A stretch of DNA of 64,000 bases. Origin: Gliomastix tumulicola. Its lineage: Eukaryota; Ascomycota; Sordariomycetes; Hypocreales; Bionectriaceae. The position numbers and the translations under genes were made by a program. Below the pieces are notes generated by a model. The model did not search any database. It was not told where the DNA came from and was given only the letters and a program-made list of their open reading frames with translations. Of this stretch, positions 12,215 to 24,634 are shown one piece after another. The stretch spans positions 992,001-1,056,000 of the forward strand of contig BCHX01000001.1 of the NCBI GenBank assembly GCA_001599755.1, read 5' to 3'. Position 1 is the first letter of the stretch. Each line of letters begins with the position of its first letter.

Positions 12215-14022
12215 ATGACGAATTATTCAACCATATCACATGGAAGCTCCTCAGGCGAGGGTGGCGGCGACATGAACAGGTTGGTGCTGGCCGGCGCCCA
12301 GCTCCCATCGCAATCCGGAGCCGCGTCGCTATGCTAACATGTCCTCCCTTGGCTTCTAGAACGAGACGACGAGCAGGAAAAGATGCCCGCCATGGCGGAG
12401 GCGGTCAGGCGTCGATGCTCAGCAGCATCGTCAACCTACTGAATACGAGTTGGTCACCCTGGCCACGTGCCTCGTCTGGATAAGCGCTGACAGAAATGCT
12501 TCTTCTAGTTGTCGGAGCTGGCACATTGGCCATGCCTTCGGTGTTGTCGCACATGGGTATCATGCTCGGGACGTTGCTCATCCTGTGGTCCGGCCTGTGC
12601 TCTGCGTTCGGACTCTACCTCCAGTCAAGATGCGCCCGATACCTCGACCGCGGAACGTCCTCGTTTTTCGCCCTCTCCCAGATTACATACCCCAACGCGG
12701 CCGTCATCTTCGACCTGGCCATCGCCGTCAAGTGCTTCGGCGTCGGCGTCTCGTACATGATCATTATCGGGGACCTCATGCCGGGCGTGGTTCTTGGCTT
12801 CAAGGCCGATGCTGATCAGATCCCGTACCTGGTTGACCGCCATTTTTGGATCACGGCGTTCATGCTCCTGGTCATCCCCTTGAGCTTCCTGCGGAGGCTG
12901 GACTCGCTCAAATACACGAGTATCGTCGCTCTCGTCTCTATTGGATACCTCATCGTTCTGGTTATCTATCACTTCGCTGTCGACCCTCACGCCGAGCCCA
13001 AGAACATCCGGGTGATCCAGTGGGCAGGGCCTATCCAGACCCTCAGCTCTCTGCCTGTTGTGGTGTTTGCTTATACATGCCACCAAAACGTTGGTTCCCC
13101 GTGCCCTATGCATGCGTAGGCTGTCCCTAGCTAACTCTTCTCCTCTAGATGTTTTCTATTGTGAACGAGCTCAAGAACGACTCGCCTTCCAACATTCTTG
13201 GTGTGATCGGCTCGAGTATCGGCACCGCCGCAACCATCTATGTTGTTGTGTCTATCACAGGCTACATCACTTTTGGAAACGCGATTGTGGCAAACATCGT
13301 CTCTATGTGTACGTTGTCCTGAGATTCTTTAACGGGCTTTCCTTGCTGACCATTGTGAAGATCCCACCGGAGTCGCATCCACGATTGGAAAGGCAGCTAT
13401 CGTGGTTCTCGTTCTCTTCTCTATCCCTCTCCAGGTCCACCCCTGCCGTGCTTCTCTTGACGCCGTTCTCAAGTGGCGTCCTAATCGGTCATCGGGCGGC
13501 GCTACTGCTGTGCCTGCTGCCCCTGTCATCGCTCGAGGTGATCACGGTAGCGGAGCACCGATGACTGATGGGCTATTCGCAGCCCTCACCACGATCATCC
13601 TGACCCTGGCTTACATTACAGCGCTTTCTGTCTCCAGTCTTGATCGTATGCTGGCTTTCGTCGGTAGCACTGGCTCTACCGCGATCAGCTTCATCCTCCC
13701 TGGACTCTTCTACTATAAGATCAGCGATCCTGACAGCATTCACCACCAACGATTACTAAAGGAAGACGACGACATCGAAGACAATAGTAACTCGGATGTC
13801 GAGGACTCTGCGCCTCTTGCACAAAGCACGGGGAGCCTGGGTAGCAACCCCGATGCGCCACCGCACAACTCGATCTGGAGGTGGCGCAGGAAATGGCGAT
13901 TAAACTTCGAGCATCTTGACCATGGCCTCCTGCGCAAGCTTAGTCTTGCCATCGCCATCTACGGCATTGTGGTTATGGTGGTTTGCCTTACGTTGAATAT
14001 TTTCATCACCGCCAGCCATTAA
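12215..14022 (+). CDS. Vacuolar amino-acid transporter, AVT5/6-like (AAAP family)
   Basis: Five exons (12215-12279, 12360-12448, 12509-13089, 13149-13308, 13361-14022) encode 518 residues. The splices rebuild the family hallmark SSIVNLLNT/IVGAGTLAMPSVLSHMG at the start of the membrane domain. The segment AVKCFGVGVSYMIIIGDLMP is typical of the AVT5/6/7 branch. About eleven hydrophobic segments follow, with an acidic loop (EDDDIEDNSNSDVEDS) before the last one. Proteins of this branch export amino acids from the vacuole or exchange them with the cytosol. The first 20 residues are Ser/Gly-rich and cytosolic. Three of the four introns start with the uncommon donor GTTGGT. An earlier in-frame start cannot be excluded. 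Confidence 0.85.
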
Positions 14023-14614
14023 TTTGGCTTCGCCAGCCTAGCGGCTTTGTCACGACAACATCTCTTTTCTGTATCAGCCAGCAATGCTGGTGTACTCGTT
14101 TGATGACTTCAAGACCTGCCTTACATGGTTTGGAGTTTGAAAGCAGCCTTTGCGGCTGCTGCCCCCAGGGCACTGGCGTTCTAGACGGTTGGCTTTGCAT
14201 CTTGGACATTGTAGACTTGGGTTGATTTCATACAAGTCCGATCGAATACGCTGTTCGACTTGGTATATAGTAACATCTTGTTTGTACATAGAGTGCTTAG
14301 CTCGTCTTATACTCTCACTCCGCTTTCGTTTCCTTATCTTCTGGTCTTCGCAACCCTTCCGACAATGATGAAATGTGACAAGTTGTCCTATATGGTGAGT
14401 GAGTCTGTGACTGTGCCTGACTCTGCGGGACACGTGTCCCTCCTTTCGTTTTGATAACCAATAAACGCCGTGCAAACGCTGTACACATATCATACAAGGC
14501 AATATCCCGCGATCTGGGCGTTGCCTTCCCCGTTTCCCAAGACGCTTTCTCGCGACACGTGCGTGCGTCCTGGCCTCGTACGTCCTTCCTCCCGCTGCAA
14601 CGCCGAAGCTTCCC
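14023..14614. other. Intergenic, tail-to-tail spacer
   Basis: 3' flanks of two convergent genes. The minus-strand frame 14074-14679 runs antisense into the S16 gene and has no family pattern. Confidence 0.55.
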
Positions 14615-15026
14615 TCAGCGAATCCGCACATCCTTGACAGAGACAGTCCCCTTCGGCTCCGCCGCCACCGCCGGCGCAAACGTCTTCTTGGGCACCACGC
14701 CGACCATGCTCAGCAGTCGCCACGCCGTGTCCGTCGGCTGCGCGCCCACGCCGACCCAGTACCGCGCGCGCGGGATGTCGAGCTGGATGTCCTTGTGCAG
14801 CTTGCCCGAGTTGTCGTAGGGATCGGGCTTCGGGATGGGGTCGTAGGTGCCGATAACCTCGAGGGGCCGGGAGTTGCGTGCCGTCCTGGGGTTGGTCGCT
14901 TCTGTTAGTGACGAGGGATTGGGGACGTCCGGTTGGAGGATTGGCTTACCGGGCGTGGGCGACGACGATGTTGTAGAAGGGGGAGTTTCGGCGCCCGAAG
15001 CGGGCTAGGCGGATTTTGACGACCAT
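14615..15026 (-). CDS. MRPS16: Mitochondrial small-subunit ribosomal protein bS16m
   Basis: Two exons (14950-15026 and 14615-14885; intron 14886-14949) encode 115 residues. The first 26 residues carry the bS16 signature VVKIRLARFGRRNSPFYNIVV. The splice gives HAR/TARNSRPLEVIGTYDP, followed by the GKLHKDIQLDIPRARYWVGVGAQPT segment and WRLLSMVGVVP. This is the bacterial-type S16 of the mitochondrial small subunit, an early-binding assembly protein on the 5' domain of 12S/15S rRNA. There is no separate presequence; the basic N-terminus probably directs import, as in other fungal orthologues. Confidence 0.92.
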
Positions 15027-15836
15027 GGTGTGCGTGTGAGGGTTGGGCAGCTGACGAGGTCGTTGCTCAAGTTTGAGGTTCGCGATGTCTTGTGCCTGGC
15101 GGTTTGGGTCAATTTTGCGTGGGTCTATTGGGAATTAGGGATATTCCGGGTCAGCCAATGAGAGAGAGGGCGGTGGATCACTCCGTTAGCGGATCGCTGC
15201 TGGACCCGCCTCAGCTGGTCTCTGTCACTGCCCGCCTGGAAATTCTCAACGGTTTTCTAGATGCAGCTGATGGTCTCGTGAATTGCTGGCACCTTGTTAC
15301 CTTGACATCATATATATTGAAATAAGTTGATGGTATATTCCTCACTAGAAGTACATTTTAGTCTGCTAATCTATCCACACCCGTTCCCCGTGTGTGACTC
15401 GTCAAGTGCTGTTTCTAGGGCATCTCGGGACCAGGTCTTCAGGGCTTCTCTGCTATCCACTTACAGACGCCTCGCTGCAAACTGTTCGGCATCCAACCAG
15501 TTGAGACTACCAGTCTCCGTAAATCGCCCAGGATTAAAAGAAATTTAGTCCCCGGCCTTTACTATTTCGTTTGCACCCAAACTTTCGCTATGGTGGTCAA
15601 GGTGTAATTCATCTTGAAATCCGAAGTCACGTCCTCGGGAGTTGGAGAATGTGACGTCAGTTCCAGGTCGGGATGTGAATGCTTCACACAACTTGGAAGG
15701 CACGCTGGGTCGTCCCAACTTCCCTCTTTTCGCCTCCGACTTGACCCATCCATTCCACCACCCGGGCAGAAAGACTCTCTGCGGCATTATACTCCCAAAC
15801 TTCCTCCTTCACACGCACCTCAAGAACCAAACAACC
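15027..15836. other. Intergenic, divergent promoters
   Basis: Shared upstream region of the S16m and NAD(P)HX epimerase genes. TGACGTCA-like words lie at about 15651-15658 (GTGACGTCAG), a possible CRE/bZIP site. No gene is seen. Confidence 0.5.
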
Positions 15837-17003
15837 ATGGCTTTCAAGGTACCCATTGAGTCGTTGATTTCCACACTCGTGCCTGATGGATGCTGATCTT
15901 GAAACATCGACAGACTCTCGGTGCCAAAGCCGCGGCGGCCCTCGACCAGGAGCTGATGAGCACCTGCGCCTTCTCCATTGACCAGTTGATGGAGCTCGCT
16001 GGGCTCTCCGTTTCCCAGGCTGGTGGGTGATGCTGTCTCCGAACCAGTCCAGGACAACGCTCACCGTATTGTCGGCAGTGTTCCGTGTCCATCCCCTGGA
16101 CAAGGGGAAGCGAGTCCTGGTGGCATGTGGCCCAGGAAACAACGGTATGAGACCCACGGTGTGGCTTGGTGTTTCCAGGCTGGGCTGATCCGGGAAACAG
16201 GGGGTGATGGCCTCGTGGCGGCTCGCCACCTGTTCCACTATGGCTACCAACCTACCATCTTCTATCCCAAGCGCAGCAAGAATGAGCTTTACCAGGTAAG
16301 CACCGGCCTGCGGCACTCTATTACTGTCACCTCGTGTTGCGGATCCGCGAACTCTTGTACACGCAGCACATGTGGTATTTTCGGTGCTGCCAACATGATA
16401 TTCCAATCACCCACCTCCCCCACTGTGCCCGATCGTATACTTGGACACTTGCTAACCCCGCCTGAAAGCGACTTGCCAAACAACTCGAGAATCTTGACGT
16501 ACCGTTCGTCGATGACTTTCCCTCCGCCTTGGCTGAGACCGACCATGTCGTGGATGCGATATTCGGTGCGGGAAACCTTTGTTCGGTTGTGGAAGGCCTC
16601 CTGATGTTGACTTGTCACAGGTTTCAGCTTCTCAGGAGAAGTTCGAGAGCCGTTCCCTGGGGTGATCCGGGCCCTCGAAGAAACCAACATCCCCGTGACC
16701 TCGGTGGATGCCCCGTCGTCGTGGGATATCGAGAATGGACCCCCAAGCTCGGGTCTCGGCAGCAAGTTCATGCCTGCTACACTTGTCAGCCTCACAGCTC
16801 CGAAGCCACTCTCGCAGCACTTCCAGGGCCGCCACTTCATCGGCGGGCGGTACGCACCTCATGTTCGTGTGAACTCCCTGGTGTAACTGACTGATTCCAG
16901 ATTCGTGCCCCCTTCCATCGCGAGGAAGTATGACTTTGAAGTCCCTCCGTATGCTGGTATTGATCAAATTGTCGAGGTGTCGTCGACAGGCCAAAAGCTC
17001 TGA
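15837..17003 (+). CDS. NAD(P)H-hydrate epimerase (YjeF_N domain)
   Basis: Seven exons (15837-15848, 15914-16022, 16079-16144, 16201-16295, 16469-16565, 16621-16849, 16901-17003) encode 236 residues, the usual size of the fungal single-domain enzyme. Exon 1 is only 12 nt (MAFK). The splices rebuild the family core: SIDQLMELAGLSVSQA, then VLVACGPGNNGGDGLVAARHL, then DHVVDAIFGFSFSGEVREPF and VTSVDAPSSWDIENGP, ending IARKYDFEVPPYAGIDQIVEV. The enzyme epimerises R-NAD(P)HX to the S form for the partner dehydratase (NAD(P)H repair) and works in mitochondria or cytosol. The fourth intron (16296-16468, 173 nt) is two to three times longer than the others. Confidence 0.92.
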
Positions 17004-17576
17004 GCCCATCCTCCAGGACGTCGTCGGCTGTCTCTGGAATAGTCTCTCGGAAGCGGCCTGATGGTTTGCCGGTTACCTGGCGCTTCACATGACACGACAG
17101 CCTCCTCGCAGACTATTCGGACACACAGGACTCGGACATTGTCCCTCGCGCATCTCGTCCTGGGACCTCACTGTTCCTCGGGGACAATGGAGATACGGGA
17201 CGTGATAGACCGGGCAAAAGGCGACATAGATGAGATATTCCTTCCTGCAGACTGGGCATTTGGCCGTGTGCTGCGTACACATTTATCGCGAAACTCGAGT
17301 GTGGTCCCCTCGTTGTCATCTAGGGCGGAGGATCAGGGAGTGACTAAAGGTGAGGATGGATGAGAGGCCCTTTTAGCTACCGCCAACATGGAGGGAACGG
17401 GCTGGCGCGGTTGTTTTGTCGTCGTGGTCGTGCTTGGCTCTCACCCCCGCTGTGGTGTCGTTGCTTTTTTTCCTTGGGTCAGCCCGCAGGAGGGACAGGA
17501 AGGTCTAAGGACTCGAGAAGGATCACTGCAACATGCCAACTAAAGAAGAAAGGCTTTATACGTGAAGCAGATATAA

Positions 17577-17603
17577 GAGGAGGAAGAGGAGGAGGAGGAG
17601 GAA
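17577..17603. repeat. AGG microsatellite
   Basis: A run of AGG units with two AAG interruptions in the 3' flank of the epimerase gene. Confidence 0.8.
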
Positions 17604-20600
17604 GTATTCATATCAAACTCTGAGCCAGTTTGATGAAGCTCCGGGTGCCCACCTGGCTGTACAGCCAAGAAATTCAACGGTCGCCACCGCCAGTGCTTCG
17701 GCCGGAGCTCTTTTGCGACGTCGACAGGGCAGCTGCTGGGTCCTCTTGCCCGTACCGCCGCGCTGTGGCTCGGATGTGGGAGGGGGGAGGGAGGGCTTAG
17801 GCGAGGAGGGAGAGGGAGAGAGGCCACACACCACACACACGCACGCATGCTGAGGTAGTATTATTCATTCAATCACACACCAATGTACAAGAGAGGAGCC
17901 CATTTAACAGCCGATAAAAAACCCTGTGCACCCGCAATTCGCTCGACGGGGTCCCAGGGAAACAATCGGTCTGGTTCCAGGTCGGGATCGGGGGGTGTGG
18001 TCAAGCCACAGGCTGGCCCGGAGCTTTTGCTCCCTCGTCGCCCGTAATAGGCCGAGCTAGAAGGCAAACAGGCTGACTAAGCCACACGGGACTGCCCAAG
18101 CTCCCAAGCTCCCAACTTTAGGCCCCGCTCTTTGGTTTCGCAGCTTCACTTTGCATTGCAACCCTGTCTCGTGGATCTTCTCCCGTAGATTTCTCTCCGG
18201 GACTCCCGCTGTTATGGCCGATCTAGCCATACATACATACATCCCTACAGGGTCCGACAATTTGGAGTAGCTTGCGACGTTTCCCCATGTTGCCATGGGC
18301 AGACAGCAAGCAGCCTGGCAGAAGCTGCAGTTACCTCCCCCCGGGCGTGGATGGTATCACCTGCATACTACTACAAAACCAATGGGAGCCCGGTCAGCAA
18401 GTGCTCAAAGTTTGATCCTCCTTTAGCGGGCGGCAAACTCCTCCCGAGCGGACTGACTCTTTTGACAGACAGGCCCTCCCTTCTTCGCATTCCCGAGAGT
18501 CCGGGCCTGGGCCCTTGGATCCGTCTAGAAGTGGGAGGGGAGGGATGGCACCTTTTACTTGTTTGATGGTGGATGGGTGGGTGGTGGTGGCACAAGCAAA
18601 GTGTCAAGGGATAAAAAAAAAACCCTCCACAGCCTCATGCACGACGACTCCCCCCACCCCGTGTTTGCCCCTCCTTGGACCAGCCAGACGAGGAGTTGGA
18701 GTGGGGTGGCGTCGCATTGGGGACTGCGTGACGCTCAATAAGTGCGTCGATCTGGGCGGTTAGTCGTCCTGAGGCTCAGATCGCGGGAGGGGATGACCCT
18801 GCGAGGGCGCTCCCTCGGTTCTTTTTGCTTCGACACGACACCACCTTCGACAAATCCTCCTCCAAGCGGTCCTGGACTGGCCTCACTAGCCACCGCAACT
18901 GCCAAGGAACGCGATATTCACTCAGGTCGCCCGGTCAGTCCGTGATTGGTCCTCGGTGAGCGACGGGCTGTGGCGCATTACGTGGATGTGGCGTCAGTGG
19001 CTCGTGAAGGCTGCTCGACTCGCGCCCTGATTGGCCATCCCTTGACCGGGATGTGTGGCGCATGACCCTTTGATGGCGTGTTGTGGCTAGTGATCATCAG
19101 GCTCACATGCTGCATCTGCAACCCACCTGAGTGTGCGGCATCTCGACTATGGGACCGGAACTTTCCACAAGGTTCCTGGATCCGCGACGTTGACGCGTTC
19201 CTGGCCTTTGAGTGGCAACAATCACCAGGCACCGAAACATGGGTGCCTTGGCTTGTCGTCATATGATCGATCACTTTGGACGAATGGGAGGCCGACGGCA
19301 ATGGCTGGCTGTCAAGTATTTGACATCTTGGAGGGGTGGCGCGCGCCGACGACTGCCCGTCTGTATCGTTCCATCAGAGGTCTATGACTCATTGCGATCG
19401 ATGTTGAGGCCGAGGCTGTCTTTTTTTGAGATGGCAGATGCCTCGATTTGCCACCTGGTTACGACGACGCTGTTCTGTCCGGCCCGGACATGAGCGTTCG
19501 GAGGGCGCCCGCTCCGTGGTAGAGGAGGCATCACGCTCGGAACTGCGGACGGAGTTATTGCCCCCCCCCTAAGAATGAAGAATGGTGCTCCTCCTGGTGA
19601 TTATCTGGTGATTACGAGAGCAAACACGGAATGCACCGCCACACCCGATAGTCCCAAGGCAACAGGCAAATTTCTGCCATGATCGGCAGCAAGCTTTCGG
19701 GCCTCGAATGGTCGTCCCGGCGTTCAGGGCTTCCCGTTCTAGCGCTGGCGGTTCTGTAATTGAGTTTGGGAGGAAAACCCCATCAAACTCCGCGCCGGAT
19801 CCTGGGCCTAGCTCTAGTTGTGCGGTTAGCAGCAGCCTACCCAGGCGAACCGTCTTCCTCTTTCTTGAGGACCACCGGGCTGGATCCGGAGAAGCAAGTA
19901 AACTGCCTGAGAGGGCTGGACTTCTGACTCGCATCGGTGGAGCTGGTGAAGCACGCCAACTCGAGCACTAAAAGAAAGGTGAGTGATTTTGGGCCGTGCA
20001 ACAACTGTTGTTGGGCGGTCGGAAGCAGATAGAACTGGCTGACCGGAGCGAATGCTCCTGGCGCTGAGCGCTTGTCCCCTTGCTTACCTACCTATCTGGC
20101 ATGCGGTGGATACACGGATCGTGGGATGCGAAATGCGGTGAGGGGAGGTTGTTCGCGAAATCTGTCAAGATCTAGGGGGAAGGTGAGTAGCATCGTGCGG
20201 GATAAGTGCCACCAGGCCGCACTCTTTGCTCCGAAGGGGTTCGATGAAGGCGAAAACCTTTCCTTGTTGGCTGTCCGTCTGTTTGTTGGGAAAAAACATG
20301 AAGAGCCCCGGCCGGAATGGCCCGAGCATCTGTTCCGAGGTGATTTCCTGACCAAGTTCTTCCGACCTGGGCGGCTGCTTCGCCCTACCGCGACCTTCTC
20401 ATGTGATGCAGGCCCTGGGACAAACCGCCGGGGGGACAGTGATCGAACTGTGGCCACCGACCGTGATGGACCGGCTCCTCGGGGACGAGCTGGCATCACT
20501 TGGTGATCTCCCGAGGCAACGGCTGTTGCTCGACGTCGAGTGGACGACATGAGAACCCATGAAGCGGGATGGTCGCGACGACAGCGGCCTGTTGGCGGTG

Positions 20601-22047
20601 CTATCAACGAGGACCTGCGATGCTGACGATTCGGACAGTCTTTGCATGAGCACGAGCGCCGTTGAAGGCGCAAGGAGATGCCGGTGACGGGTTCCTTCAA
20701 CATGTTTCCAGCATTCCGTCTGCCGACCATCGGGGCGCTGGTCAGGATAGCGGTCAGGAGGGCACAGCTCGGCACTGAGACGTGTGATGCTGAGAGATCT
20801 CTGGCTGCTTTGATGCTTGCTGCATCTCCGTGACTGGGCCGACTGGACGCAGTGGCCACTGGTTTGCAGAATGTGACACCGACGCAGCATCCCTCAAGCC
20901 GCCATCAGAGTTGTGGTGGTGATGTCCTCCATGTGCGATGTCACGCATCGGGACGAGGGAGACGAGACGCCGCGCAGTGCGGGAACACTGCCGTGAGGGC
21001 TGATAATGGCGCCTCACCTGATCGCAGTGCCGTCCACAGACAGCATGATGAACACGACGAGCCGTCTTCGGGAGATGCACGGTGCTTCAAAGTCAGCACC
21101 GACCTTCTGCGTTCGCTGTCATTGGCTGCGTGTACGCGTCGAGATGCCCTCAGCGATGAGCCGAAGAAAGCCGCGCGAGCACAGCAAACTATGTGTCACG
21201 CGAGCCGATAACAAGTTGCCCGGCTTTAGGGGTCAGGGGCGGCGCGGATGTGCGATAGTGCATGCACCAGCTGCACAAGTGGAGGCCTCTGTCAGGCCAT
21301 CATTCTGACCCCGGGATTTCGGTTTCTGAGGGAGACGGGGAGCTGGCAAAGTGAAGAAGCAGCGGATTGAGGGTGTGTCAATCAATTGGCATGGCAGGCA
21401 TCGTTGATGCTGTCGCCCGCATCTTCAAGGTTGGGTGTGTTGAAGAGCCAAGATTCCAAGACTCCCAAGAGATGCGGCTTTTTTGGCCAAGAGTCAAGAG
21501 CCGGGGTTAGCTCGCCGGAAAGGCTTCTGGAAGACTTCTAGGATACGGCCTTATTGACCATCATCCGCCCTGTGTCGCAAACGCTATCTGATCTAGCGTG
21601 GTGCATCAATTGGGAGAGACATGTCACCTGCAATACTGTCATTCCCCTCGATCGGCCTGCAGCAGGGCGACAGCCAGAAAGTCGGAAGCACCGCTGCAGG
21701 TGCAGTCGGGGCAAGCGCACAGTGACGCACGGCGAGGCGAAAAGCGATTCGGGGATTCCTCGAGGCAAAGCGCTGTCTTCGTCCACTTCCGGCAGAAGAG
21801 TGGCCATCATCTAACCACAAGAGGTAGGTGATCATCTGCCGTCATCATTCCGGCGCCGGACAGCTGCAGTTGGTGAGCTGCAGCCTGCAGACACCTCACA
21901 TGGCGGGCGACCGGCCTGCAGGGGTCCGTTGGAGCCCTCCAGGATTGCTTGATGGTGGGCGAACCAGGACAACGTTGCTGGTAGACGAGCTATTAGCATC
22001 ACACACGACAATTACACACGAACAGCCGTGTCCCTCCCCAGCCACCT

Positions 22048-22190
22048 GATAGACCGCCTATCACCATCACCCCATCTTTGAGCGTGAGAAAGTGGCTCGA
22101 CACCCACATGGCTTATCAACGGTTTAGCCTTTCCTCCACAACTGAGAGATAGCGGAGGGAGCCTGCTGCTGCTGCTATCTTTGCACTTTG
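22048..22190 (+). promoter_or_regulatory. Cluster of five GATA-core motifs
   Basis: Five GATA cores occur within 140 bases: GATAGA at 22048, TATC at 22059-22062, GATAAG (reverse strand) at 22112-22117, GATAGC at 22148 and AGATAG (reverse strand) at 22175-22180. They end about 170 bases upstream of the amino-acid permease start. Fungal nitrogen regulators of the AreA/NIT2 type bind HGATAR sites, usually in pairs. Nitrogen-catabolite control of this permease is therefore plausible, but it is inferred from motifs alone. Confidence 0.45.
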
Positions 22191-22352
22191 TCTCGCTTCT
22201 TTATGAGCCTGTGTCTCGCAATCATCCGCATTCATCTGTTTCCTCTCCCCCCTCTCTCTCTCGCTCCACCCTCGAGGACCAAGGACCAAGTCGAGCAGCG
22301 AAAAGTGACAGCGACCGTGATATACCTGGACACCGAAACCAGCCACCTCACA

Positions 22353-24091
22353 ATGGGTGCTGTTGACAAAGAGATTGACCCTGCCGACAGCGGCAACCAG
22401 GGCAATGTGGACGTTGAGTCTCCCAAGGGGGAGTCAGACGAGTTCAACCTGGCCGGCAAGCATGAGCAGCTGGAACGCGGCCTGAAGAGCCGGCACATTC
22501 AATTCCTGGCCCTTGGTGAGCCATCGCCCAACCCCGTTCCCATCCCCCGCACTTTCGAGTGTGGAGGTGTCTGCCTGACAGAACTGACGACTGACTGGCT
22601 GCAGGTGGCGCCATCGGAACGGGCCTGTTTGTCGGCTCCGGAGCCATTCTCAGCGACACCGGCCCTGCGCCGCTGTTCATGGGCTACTGCTCCATGATGC
22701 TGATCGTCTGGTGTGTGATGAATGTCCTCGCCGAGATGGTTGTGTACCTCCCGATGCGCGGCATCACCGTTCCCTACTTCATCAACCGTTTCGTCGATCC
22801 CAGCCTGGCCTTTGCTGCTGGCTGGAACTATTGGTATGTGTATGCCATGCTGGTCGGAGCCGAGGCCGTCGCGGCCGGCATCATCATCGACTATTGGAAG
22901 GCCGATGTCAACATCGCCGTCTGGATCACCATCGTCCTGCTGGTCATGCTGGCTCTCAACATCATCGCCGTGAGCTTCTTTGGCGAGGCCGAGTTCTGGT
23001 TCGCTAGCATCAAGCTCATCCTGATCATGGGTCTCATCATTGTCGGCTGGGTCATCTTCTTCGGTGGCGGCCCGAACCAGACGAGCGTCCGAGGGTTCTA
23101 TTATTACGACCATCCAGGGGCATTTACAGAATACCAAACGTCTGGAAACGCCGGCCACTTCCTTGCCTACTGGCATGCCTTTGCCGCCTGCGGATTCGCT
23201 TTCGTCACGTCGCCGGAGCTCATCGCCATTGCCGCCGGTGAGACTGTGGCCCCCCGTCGAAACGTGCCCAAGGCTGCGGGTCGCTTCATCTGGCGCCTGG
23301 CCATATTCTATGGCGTCTCGTCCCTGCTGATTGGTATTCTGGTCCCCTACGACAACGAGGAGCTCCTGGGCGCATCGAACGCCAGCGCATCGCCCTTTGT
23401 CATTGGCATCACCGAGGTCGGCATCCCCGTCCTGAACCATATCATCAACGCGTGTATCCTTACCTCGGCCTGGTCCGCCGGCAACTCGTTCCTGTACTCG
23501 GGTAGCCGTATCCTGTACTCTCTCGCCCTCAACGGCCAGGCGCCTAGGCTCTTCCGTCGCACCAACAAGTACGGTGTGCCCTGGGTCGCCGTCCTGGGCA
23601 CCTGGTGCATCGGCCTGCTCGCCTACCTCAACGTCTCCAACTCGGGTGCGACCGTCTTTGGCTGGTTCATGAACATCTCGACCATCTCGGGCTACATCGC
23701 CTGGATCGTCGTCTTCGTCACGTACATCCGCTTCCGCAAGGCCATGATCCTCAACGGCATGCTCGAGTCGCTGCCCTACCGCACGCGGCTGCAGCCCTAC
23801 GCCACGTACTTCTTCCTCGGCCTGCTGAGCCTGCTGACCCTCACCAACGGGTTCCAGACCATCATCCCGCGCAACTTCAACGCGAGCGACTTCCTGGCGG
23901 CGTACATCACCATCCCCATCTTCCTGGTGCTGTACCTCGGCCACAAGCTGTGGTTCCGCACGAGGTGGCTGATCCCTGTCGACGAGATTGATGTCATCTC
24001 CGGGAAGAAGGAGATGGACGAGCTGGAGGCCATGGATGTGCCGCCTGTGGCGAAGAACTGGGTGCAGAAGTTCTGGTACTGGCTTGCGTGA
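22353..24091 (+). CDS. Amino-acid permease, fungal YAT family (APC superfamily)
   Basis: Two exons (22353-22515 and 22605-24091; intron 22516-22604) encode 549 residues. The start MGAVDKEID was chosen because the upstream frame is CT-rich leader. The splice joins KSRHIQFLALG/GAIGTGLFVGSG, which is the conserved entry into the first membrane helix of YAT permeases. About twelve membrane segments follow, with the family motifs GWNYWYVYAMLVGAEAVAAGI, ASPELIAIAAGETVAPRRNVPKA and SAWSAGNSFLYSGSRILYSLA. The hydrophilic ends are cytosolic, and the acidic N-terminus with Lys suits ubiquitin-controlled turnover. It is a proton-coupled plasma-membrane importer; substrate specificity cannot be read from sequence. 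Confidence 0.9.
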
Positions 24092-24634
24092 GGAGTTTCA
24101 GGGGGGGTGGTATTGTCTCTCGGTGGGGGTTTACTCCCCCTTGCTGGTTGTGCCGTGCAAGGAGACCCTCGCGAGTTTGTTGTTGTTGTTGTCGTTGTTT
24201 TTGTTGTATATGTGAGTCGGGTTCAGGGCGGCCACTGTAATAGTCGGTTTCTTCTTTTTTGATGAAGGTTAGACAGGGGCGAGTCGCAGCTCCAATATGA
24301 CTGTGAAACATATCTGATGATCTGCCGAGAGGGCCGGAGAGCACAAGACACGCGAGATGGCCACCGTGACCGAGAAATGCGGAAACAAACACGCATGTAT
24401 CATGTGAGACAAAACGCTCCGCTGCGAGTCGCCCTCGTGGCTGGCGGTCCGGCCAACATGGGATGAGGATTTGGTCCTGTAAATTGAATTGACACTGATT
24501 CACGACCTCATGCGACGGTATAATATGCCTGGCTCCCTTGGCTGACTGACTGACTGACTCACTCTCGTCATTAATCCAAACCCCAACAGAAAAACTCACC
24601 CTTGCTATCGGCAACTTGACGGCCCCAGACACAC
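24092..24634. other. Intergenic
   Basis: 3' flank of the permease, including a GTT-rich run at about 24176-24208, and the promoter of the following small gene with a TGAC repeat at 24541-24559. No gene seen. Confidence 0.55.

Larger units (their letters stand above)
17004..22352. other. 5.3 kb gene-free region
   Basis: This is the longest stretch without a supportable gene. All open frames overlap frames on the other strand and look compositional, including the 255-codon minus frame at 20092-20859. A minus frame at 17085-17282 has several CPxC/CP words but no recognisable zinc-finger spacing. CA- and CATA-type microsatellites lie at 17823-17844 and 18226-18241. The distal end is the permease promoter. 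The rest may be a long regulatory region or hold non-coding transcripts. Confidence 0.45.

Noticed and set aside
17085..17282. Short minus-strand frame with several CPxC/CP words
   Set aside because: Cysteine spacing does not match a known zinc finger, and it overlaps another frame of similar length.
20092..20859. A 255-codon minus-strand open frame in the long gene-free region
   Set aside because: High Arg/Ser content, no domain, and an equally long opposite-strand frame. Consistent with a chance frame in GC-rich DNA.
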